Assembly: GCA_001466705.2 (NCBI GenBank)
Contig: LATX02000224.1
Span: forward strand, 62,001-126,000
Direction of reading: 5' to 3'
Source of the DNA: Moniliophthora roreri
Taxonomy: Eukaryota > Basidiomycota > Agaricomycetes > Agaricales > Marasmiaceae
Length of the DNA: 64,000 nucleotides
Shown here: positions 57,023-64,000 of the stretch, in pieces
Layout: the number at the start of each line of letters is the position of its first letter
Position numbering within the stretch: the stretch's first letter is position 1
Notes under the pieces: model-generated
Database searches by the model: none
Told to the model about the DNA's origin: nothing
Seen by the model: the letters and a program-made list of their open reading frames with translations, nothing else
Made by a program: the position numbers and the translations under genes

Positions 57023-58210
57023 GACATTTTTCATGTGAATGTGTGCCTGAACGTGATAACCGTAATCTTTCTGCATTATTAGCGGAGGCAATCTCGAACC
57101 AGACATACGTAGAGGCTGCCATCCAGTCGGCGAACTTTATTCGAAATCGTTTTAATAATTCAGGAACGGTTTTTGGGGCGATATTCACTGGAAAATCAAG
57201 CACGTCATGCACCATAAATACAGACTCCTCGCTCTCGCACTCTGGTTTGACAATTGAAGGTCTTGCCATCCTCAATCTTACCCACTCGGAATGCAGACAT
57301 CGATGCACTGTGAGTTCTGATTCGGCATATCATACGATTAAGTTTCCCATAGGTCATTCTTCAAGACTCGAACAGGTCGTTCCATTGTCCATTATGAATC
57401 CAGCCTGGCAGAGCGCAGACGGAGTCATCGCATCTGGAGGTAATGCGCAGGACTTTCTCTCAGCTAGTTTTTAATTCTTACCTTGTACCTGTTTCTCAGC
57501 TGAGAAGACAGGAGATGGCTACATGCTCTGTGGCCTGCGCACGGTATTGAGTCGCAAATGGACGTCAGAAGACCACACAAACTTGAACTACATCGAGACC
57601 TACATGGCGGTACAAGTAAGAAGGATCTGGCACTCATATTGTTCTGCTCGTTGACTTGTACACAAGTATAATGCTGTACTAGACATCAGGGCTGACGGCG
57701 ACGTTTATGGCTCCTCCTGGGTGGGACATCCGACTACGACATTTGATCCCGTGGGCCAAATCAATGCGGTGACCGTGTTGGTGTCGATAATGCCTTTCAA
57801 CACCACCATAACAGGTGGCGGCAAAAACACTCCTCGAAGCTCCATTACCTCTTCGTCGTCGCCGCCCAAATCCAGGAACTCTGCTAAAGCGAGTGCTGTA
57901 GATGTGGTCGGTGGGGTAATCTTTCTTTCCATCATTGCTGTAGCCATATTTTTCCTTCGGAGACGCCGAAGGACATCACTAGAGAAGGCAATGACTCCAG
58001 CTTCCGTATACTGTAGCAGAAGCACCGAACCGGAATGAAAAAGGTGTAGCTCAGATAACAGCACCTGCACCCACTTCTCAGGAGCCGCCGATACCACCGC
58101 GACCCTTACGGGAAGATATCCCGACCGCTCAGCCCGCTCAGCTTCCTGCTGATCCAAATGTTGGACAGATGAACGAGGAACTCTCGACGTCGGACCTTGC
58201 GCGGTTATAA
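57023..58210 (+). pseudogene. 5'-truncated GH76-like (six-hairpin) membrane protein
   Basis: Three exon-like parts (57023-57439, 57500-57615, 57667-58038) join in phase. They read LSALLAEAISNQTYVEAAIQSANFI, SGLTIEGLAIL, QSADGVIASGG, then YNAVLDIR, a Ser-rich stretch, a membrane helix (VVGGVIFLSIIAVAIFFLRRR) and a short tail. This is the C-terminal half of agaric GH76-like alpha-mannanase-type proteins. The N-terminal half, with the catalytic aspartates of GH76, is missing. After the stop at 58036-58038 a further Pro-rich tail (TAPAPTSQEPPIPPRPL..TSDLARL) continues in another frame to 58210, suggesting a single-base indel. It must be non-functional as a glycosidase. Confidence 0.7.
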
Positions 58211-58349
58211 TATGCCAGGCTTCAGCAAAAGAGATGGCGCGACTCTGAAATGCCACCTCCATCGTATCCTCAAAGTCGTCGGCCATGAGCTAGGTACTTA
58301 CTTATCGCGGTAGAAACTGGAAGCAGAGGTTTTTATGAGTGTAAAGGTT

Positions 58350-58660
58350 ACACCTAGGAGGCGAGTGCAGGGTGAATAAATAATGGATAGGGATACAAAA
58401 GGTTGAACGTCTACCTGTGCGATCCACTAGTAGATTGAGTCGTCGTCCTTCGCTCTTCAAAGTGGCATCCTGGGCACGAGAAACAAATTCTTTCATATGA
58501 ATATATTTAATTTTGAGATTTCTTTACCCCCTGCTCATGCCCAGACGAATCAATCAAAGGTGTCAGCATGACCGGCTCACTGGGCGTTCATTCCTTTGCC
58601 TTGTGTTCTTGACATCAGATAGCGGTCGACTATCATCCAGTAGAGCCAAGAGCGTTATTC
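58350..58660 (-). pseudogene. Short-chain dehydrogenase relic (5' exons)
   Basis: Peptide EFVSRAQDATLKSEGRRLNLLVDRTG matches exon 2 of SDR copy 2 (SVSRARDVILKAEGRLDVLVNNAG), with the conserved NNAG lost. Sequence at about 58575-58650 matches exon 1. Exons 3-4, with the catalytic residues, are absent; the GH76-like fragment lies where they should be. Confidence 0.7.
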
Positions 58661-58844
58661 GCGTTGTCTCGCTTATGATGAACAAGCACTTAACTGATCA
58701 GAGGCGCAACCCAACGACTCGCGACGGACCCCAAACAATGAAGGACTGGTTTGTACATTTCATTCCAGCGACTCTCTACGATACCGATATCCGGTATCTG
58801 GTCCAAAATATCAGTCCCCCCATATCGAAATAGTGTTCTGATCA
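58661..58844. other. Spacer
   Basis: Short spacer between the SDR relic and the broken secreted-protein gene; nothing recognised. Confidence 0.4.
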
Positions 58845-59460
58845 CAGAAGAAGTAAAGATACACCAGCCACAGCGCTTGCGCCCAGTACTGCACCCGCAC
58901 CGAGTTGTACAGCACCATTTGGAGAGATCTTGCTCGACGTGACGTTGAATCCCAACCGTGTACCACAATCTTGAGTGAAACCTAACCAGATGTCAGGTCA
59001 AACGGGAACCACAAGCTACAGACACTCACTATCCATAATACTCTGCCCGTCTTGGACACTCACTGACTTGTCATTCGCAACGACGCAGTCAATGCATGAA
59101 GTGAGTTCATCTATGAAGGCACTAGTGCATGCGCAGCTGGCATCTCCAGTACCCTCAGCGCATTTCTAAGAGGATGGAGGGATCAGGAACGTCCATAGTC
59201 TGAGCAGGAGCCCAAAAACGTACGGTGGCCTCTGGACCATTGCATGGTCTGTCGCAGGTTGCTGGTACGGTATCTGGTAGCCCGGGTGTGGTTGCCAACA
59301 GAGAAGTTGCCGCCGCCGGTGGAGTCCAAAGGACCAGCAAGGTTCAAGATACCTGGTGCCATGCTATCAATAAGCATAGTATCAAACAGAGAGAGCGGAT
59401 GACCTACTGGGATGAGCAACGGTAGACAGCAAAGACAGTATCGTGATTGAAGCAATCACG
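58845..59460 (-). pseudogene. Broken copy of the eight-cysteine secreted protein
   Basis: Aligns along its length with 53791-54408, including intron positions and the C-terminal hydrophobic block (SSKISPNGA..GAVLGASAVAGVSLLLL). Two lesions are visible. The start region lost nine bases and the ATG became GTG, and no other in-frame ATG lies upstream before a stop. In the second exon a net 4 nt difference shifts the frame after GNFSV, before the first cysteine pair. The rest of the cysteine pattern (CACT, ..CIDC) is still readable in the other frames, so decay is recent. Confidence 0.75.
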
Positions 59461-60465
59461 TTACTCTTAACGAAGCACTGAAGCAGTATAAGAAGGAGTT
59501 AGGTGTAAGATGTGCGCCTGCCTGAGGACCTGAGAGGTGGAGAAAGGATGCTAACTGCTCTTATACCGCCGGTACCCTTTAGCGCTCGAGTGCCATACTT
59601 GTGGACTGCCAACATATATCGCATGCTCCCGATCTTTTCCTGACAGCAGGTATCTAGCGGAGGAGCTTCCACTAACTGGAAATGGGGAGGTTTGATAGAT
59701 TGATGTTGTCCTGGGAGAAAATCGGTGCAAGTGAATTAGATGTCTAGCAATATACTAGGCGGCACCGTTCAGCTCATTGAGTTATCCGCCATGCAACTCA
59801 CTTGGGTCCTTCGGAAAACAATGGGATAACATCTACAGAGACAGATTTCCCTCAGCTGTCGTCTGAAATTGTCACAGCGCCCGACTCTTCGCAGATTTCC
59901 TCTTTTCGAGGAAGATTTTGCATCGGGGGAAGCTTGCCACCCTGATCCGGATGATCAAGGGTGTTGCTTCCTCAAGGTAAGTGAGGAATCATGAGAAAAC
60001 AAAAGTTGGTGGCGAGAGGACCATCAGATCCTGAGCAAGAAGATGGGGGTGGCGGCGGGAGAAACAGATGTATACCAATAAAAGTAGTAGTACACAGATG
60101 GGGTACATATACATTTCGAATCCTGAAAAAGAGACAAGTTGAATCTCGTTTGATATATAGCACAGCATTGACACAGCGCTTCTCACCAGAGTTTCCAGGC
60201 ATCCTCATCCCATCAGTGGCGCTCGCGAGGATGGGACATGTGTCGTCTAATCAAACGACACACCACTATCGCTAAACCCAGAGAGGGAACGAGACCTTCA
60301 AACTTCACGCCGGCGGTCCTTCTGCATCGTTGTCGTCTACTCAAGTAGCTCGCGTTCCCGATCCTCGTTATGCATTCGGTTGATAGAGTCGTCGTCGGGG
60401 TCATTCTGGACATATTGGTGGTTGCCTAGCTGCATCGGCAGGGAGATGTCGGGCATAGTGGTTAT
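59461..60465. other. Intergenic
   Basis: Part (to about 59930) is duplicated sequence related to 55.6 kb. Short frames only; no gene. Confidence 0.4.
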
Positions 60466-61188
60466 TCAATGCATGAAAGTGGCGGAATCATCCTCGGGGT
60501 AAACATCGTTGATAGCGTGCTGATTCAAGTGGCTGCCCAATCGCCTCGGGGAAGAAATGATAGGCCTAGTGGTGGATCCGCTCTTAAGAGGCTTCTTGGT
60601 TGGTACCGAAGAGGTCTGACTGCGGATACTGAAGAGCGATGGTGCACGGGTAAGACTCGGTTTTCCTTTCCCAGTCTCAGGCAGCAGCCCATCGTTATCC
60701 TTCGCATCCTTCGCCACCCTCGAAAACAAGGATTTCTTCTTCGTCGGCTTGACTGCAACAGCATCCCTGTTGAGGACCCCGGCGTTTTCCTTTCTGCTGT
60801 TAAACAAACTCGACATCACTTGACAAATGAGACGAATGCGACGTAGTGCATCAGGGCCTCTCCTAGTCTCTCCGCCCTTGTCGTATACAACGGTGATGCT
60901 ACCGTTGGAGAAGTCGGAATCAATGCTGTCTCTGCGTTCACGATGACTTGGGTCGAGAACAAATCGAACGCGAGATTTCTGGGAGACACCATGAGAACTC
61001 TGAGCCGAGCTAGTGGCTCCTGTTCGGTGTGATGTAGTAATGGGGACATGGTCGTCGCTGAGCTGTGGGCAGGGAAGGCGGATATCTTGGAAATGAGTTG
61101 TATAGGATGGCGGTGAAGCTGGTAGGGATTCGGTGGATAATTTGCATTGTGGAGGTAGGGATGTGTTGTTTGGAAGCCGCAGAGCCAT
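60466..61188 (-). CDS. Disordered basic protein (240 aa)
   Basis: One exon from MALRLPNNTSLPPQ. Ser/Pro/Thr-rich N-terminus, basic middle (RRDSIDSD, GPDALRRIRLICQVMSSLFNSRKEN) and a Lys/Ser-rich C-terminal half (KPTKKKSLFSRVAKDAKDN, TSSVPTKKPLKSGS). It resembles the 277-residue protein at 47758-48591 in style (early STESLPASP versus STDSLPCSP), hinting that they may be distant relatives. No domain recognised; function unknown. Confidence 0.65.
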   Translation of the reverse strand: MALRLPNNTSLPPQCKLSTESLPASPPSYTTHFQDIRLPCPQLSDDHVPITTSHRTGATSSAQSSHGVSQKSRVRFVLDPSHRERRDSIDSDFSNGSITVVYDKGGETRRGPDALRRIRLICQVMSSLFNSRKENAGVLNRDAVAVKPTKKKSLFSRVAKDAKDNDGLLPETGKGKPSLTRAPSLFSIRSQTSSVPTKKPLKSGSTTRPIISSPRRLGSHLNQHAINDVYPEDDSATFMH

Positions 61189-62811
61189 GCCGGAGAGTTT
61201 GGACTGCGAAGAATATCAACGTTCAGAACGAGAAACAACGACTTTGAGTGATAGCTTGGATTGAGAGATGAAGCTGACTGCAGTCATCTCTTATTAAATC
61301 CCCTTGCTTAAATAGTGCCCTTTCATCTTGGTCTCATGCGGAGAACAATGGACAGAGAGTATGTGACTTTTGCTCCGTTGGGGAATAGCTTAGGACCGTG
61401 GATCTTGTGGCAGACAATGACTCGACCTCATTCTGGAAGGTCTTTGCCTCGATATTCCAGAGTATATGAACGGCGCCAGGAACATCCTTCGGGTTGAATT
61501 GACTCCAGTGACTTCCAATTTACTCTCACAGCAAAACGGTACATCACAGTGAGGTAGCGACGGTGTTGCATTCCGACACCACTGAGTCAGTGTGGAAATC
61601 GAAGGTTCACATGAAGCATCTTCAAAAGCAATAAGCAAGTGCCCTTGACCAAGCTCTCAAAGTCACATACCTCAGTTCTGCCGATACTCGCCTTGACCCA
61701 TATCTAAAAATTCTTCCGGAACTTCGCGTGATTTCCACCAGAGTAACCGCTACTAAATGTCAAGAGTGCTTCAACATGGAAGACCTCAGAAGTGCTACGA
61801 AGAAAAACATCAATTCAGGATCAGTTTTCCAACGTTGAAGACACTCACAAGGACATGCTTCCTATCAAAGCTCTCTGCGACCAGGTAGCCTATCTGGGAA
61901 AGTTCTTGCTGTTTGAAGGCCTAGAGTGCATCTTCGAAGATAATATCAGACAACTCCGGCGTCGTGCGTATTTGGGAGGTTGACGTTGAATGGTTGGAGC
62001 GAACCGGGATAACACAGCCACACTGATGGTTTTGAGCTGTAACATCCATCATCAACCGCTCAACTCATACATCGCGTCGTTGCAATATGGAGGAGTATGG
62101 CCATATGGAGGCGGGAGGGAATACTCAATGAGTGGGTAAGGATACTTGAATCTATCACCGTGGTGGAACTCATTTATCTTTTTCAGATGCATCATAATAT
62201 CGCTCGGCTCGGGCTACCCTTTATTCGTCATAGCTCTCCTCTTGACCGGAAAAATACCCCGTGGTGTCATTACTGTGCTTTTCTGTAACTTTTGTGGGTC
62301 TCGTTCGCAAAACGTGCGTACCCAACTCAAATCATCATTACCCTCCATGTCGCCATCATGTCCATCACGAAAGTTTCCACACACTCTCCTCGCTGTTGAG
62401 GACTGCGGGAAGCTGCGTATTCGAATTCGAGAACCCCGGTATCCGTCTCCGGGCTGGATTGGCTCATTGAGACGATCCTTGATGTTCATCAGGACTCCAA
62501 ATACACCAGACACGCCGCTTTCCTTACCATCAAAGCATCAATACCCTCGACAATTCATCCTGCCTATGACGTCGTCGAGTTCAGCCTCGTAGTCGAAGCG
62601 ATGAATGTACGCAGGGCTTGTCGTCGAGTTATGCCCGAACAGAGAGCTGAAACACTCCTAGGTGTGATTCTCCACCCACAATGAATTGGAGCCGTCGCCT
62701 ATGTTGCCCATTACTACTCAAGCCTCCGTGACGAGACTCCAAAATACTTCAGTCTTACGTTCACGCCACCGCTCACACCTCGGCATTGGAGCTATGGGCA
62801 GCGGCTACGAA
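61189..62811. other. Gene-poor stretch of 1.6 kb
   Basis: An open frame of 148 codons at 62146-62592 on the plus strand lacks domain signals and is crossed by other frames of similar length. Nothing supportable. Confidence 0.35.
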
Positions 62812-62818
62812 TATAAAA
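62812..62818 (+). promoter_or_regulatory. TATA box of the repeat-protein gene
   Basis: TATAAAA about 100 bp upstream of the ATG at 62919. The leader between them is C/T-rich, as in strongly expressed fungal genes. Confidence 0.55.
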
Positions 62819-62918
62819 GCAGGGCTCGAACTGCTCAATCTGTATCATCTCAAGTTTCGCTCTTCTCTCCTCAACTTCAGCTTTATCTATTCTTCGCCTT
62901 CTCAACTCTTTACACAAA

Positions 62919-63727
62919 ATGAAGACCTTCTCCCCAGCCTTGATCTCCCTTGTGCTCGCTGCTGCTGCTTCTGCTGCAGTGGTAAGTCTCCAAACTGCCT
63001 TCAATGTTCACGTTTTAATGCAAACTGATTCGCAAATTAGCTACCTCGTCAAGACGCCCCGACGTCTGTCAGCGAGTCTTCCCCAAGCTTCCCGAGCAGC
63101 GCAGCCTCATCAGGTTCCACGAGCATCGTAGTACCTACCGGTAGCGCTCCGCCTACTGGGGAACCATCTAGTGCTCCACCAACCGGTGTACCATCCAGTG
63201 GTACTGCGGTACCATCGAGTGCACCGCCAACTGAGGACCCATCGAGCGGAAGCGTCGAACCAACAGGTGTTTCTTCCAGTGGTGCATCTGCTCCTACTGG
63301 TGAACCGTCTTCCGGAAGTGTACCACCAACCGGAGGCACATCGAGTGAAACTGCTGATCCTACTGGTGCACCGTCCAGTGGTGCATCTGCTCCTACTGGT
63401 GAGCCCTCGTCCGGAAGTGCATCACCAACTGGAGGTCCATCGAGTGGAAGTGTCGATCCTACTGGTGTACCCTCTAGCGGTGCCTCAGCTCCCACCGGCG
63501 GGCAATCATCTGGAGGCGCGCCACCAACTGAAGGATCATCGAGTGGAGCATCCGAACCGACTGAGCAGCCATCATCCCCCACAGGCTTCCCAACTGGACG
63601 ACCTAGCGGATTCCCGACTTCCTGGCCACCTGAATCCTGGCCTACCGGACGTCCTCATCGCGGTCCTTATCGTGGACCTCAGAGAGGAGGTGATAACGAC
63701 GACAACAACCGAGGCGATAACAACTAA
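62919..63727 (+). CDS. Secreted Pro/Ser/Thr tandem-repeat protein
   Basis: Two exons (62919-62981, 63041-63727) join in phase to 249 residues. The intron falls at the end of the signal peptide (MKTFSPALISLVLAAAASAAV). Next comes LPRQD, a possible propeptide cleavage site, then about 150 residues of imperfect tandem units of the form PTGxPSSGxxx (for example APTGEPSSGS, DPTGVPSSGA). The C-terminus is Trp/Gly/Arg-rich (FPTSWPPESWPTGRPHRGPYRGPQRGGDNDDNN). There are no cysteines, no GPI signal and no enzyme domain. Such chains are typically heavily O-mannosylated wall or matrix proteins. Function unknown. Confidence 0.85.
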
Positions 63728-64000
63728 ATGACATGGAGTAATTGGATTCGTGCGTTTTGTCTTCTTTTTCCCGAATTATAAACTATATAGCTAACTAGTT
63801 GTACCTTAGAATCTGTTTTAACTTATTTCGCCGTCTCGAGCACGACTCGCACTTATTTATCACTATCATTAATTTTCCTTCTCTGTCCCGCTCCCAGTGT
63901 TTGTATCTCGATCTCAGAATATACTATCATACACTACTTGTACAAGAAACCAGTTACAGACCGACTCGGATAGCAAACATATATTCGACAAGAATATAGA
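63728..64000. other. 3' flank
   Basis: Probable 3' untranslated and flanking sequence of the repeat-protein gene, T-rich. No gene. Confidence 0.5.

Noticed and set aside
57705..58286. 193-codon minus-strand frame opposite the GH76-like gene tail
   Set aside because: It mirrors the plus-strand frame, which has family motifs, splice signals and a membrane helix; the antisense product resembles nothing.
63049..63582. 177-codon minus-strand frame with GDxxSVG-like repeats
   Set aside because: It is the antisense of the PTGxPSSG repeats. Low-complexity repeats leave both strands open; the plus strand has the signal peptide, intron and TATA box.

Overview
The window looks like nuclear DNA of a filamentous mushroom-forming fungus (Agaricomycetes). 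Genes on both strands are broken by many 45-65 bp introns with GT..AG (rarely GC..AG) ends. The protein families also fit: intronless F-box proteins with the SPIRRLP..IL core, stand-alone acetyl-CoA-synthetase-like adenylating enzymes, FAR-17a/AIG1-type membrane proteins and C2H2 proteins. Most multi-exon models below were spliced by hand and checked for reading phase across every junction. No tRNA, rRNA, CRISPR array or intact transposon was recognised.

Layout. 0-10 kb: a relic and an intact F-box gene, a diverged repeat pair next to a 35-A tract, a small zinc-binding protein, a 13-exon aldehyde dehydrogenase and a second F-box gene. 10-16 kb: a mitochondrial Bax-inhibitor-1-like (GHITM-type) protein and a three-finger C2H2 protein, separated by about 2.8 kb without recognisable genes. 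19-25 kb: the first of three paralogous PPxY-tailed single-pass membrane proteins, a FAR-17a/AIG1-like protein and a long disordered protein. 27-33 kb: a 959-residue disordered nuclear-type protein and a stand-alone adenylating enzyme, then a decayed unknown gene. 36-43 kb: a segmental duplication, each copy carrying a PPxY-tailed membrane protein and a convergent short-chain dehydrogenase (SDR); one SDR has decayed. 43-48 kb: a convergent pair of F-box genes and a disordered protein. 52-60 kb: a second duplication with an SDR and an eight-cysteine GPI-type secreted protein; the second copy is broken and adjoins a 5'-truncated GH76-like gene. 60-64 kb: a disordered basic protein and a secreted Pro/Ser/Thr repeat protein.

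The most interesting signal is the membrane-protein family at 19.2-20.8, 36.7-38.2 and 39.9-41.6 kb. Each member has a signal peptide, a small ectodomain, a Ser/Thr-rich stalk, one membrane helix and a cytoplasmic tail ending in a conserved block with a PPxY motif, which is known to bind WW domains of Rsp5/Nedd4 ubiquitin ligases. The family is otherwise unrecognised. Gene birth and decay is the second theme: four intact F-box genes plus two relics, four SDR loci of which two are intact, and a CFEM-like gene pair of which one is broken.
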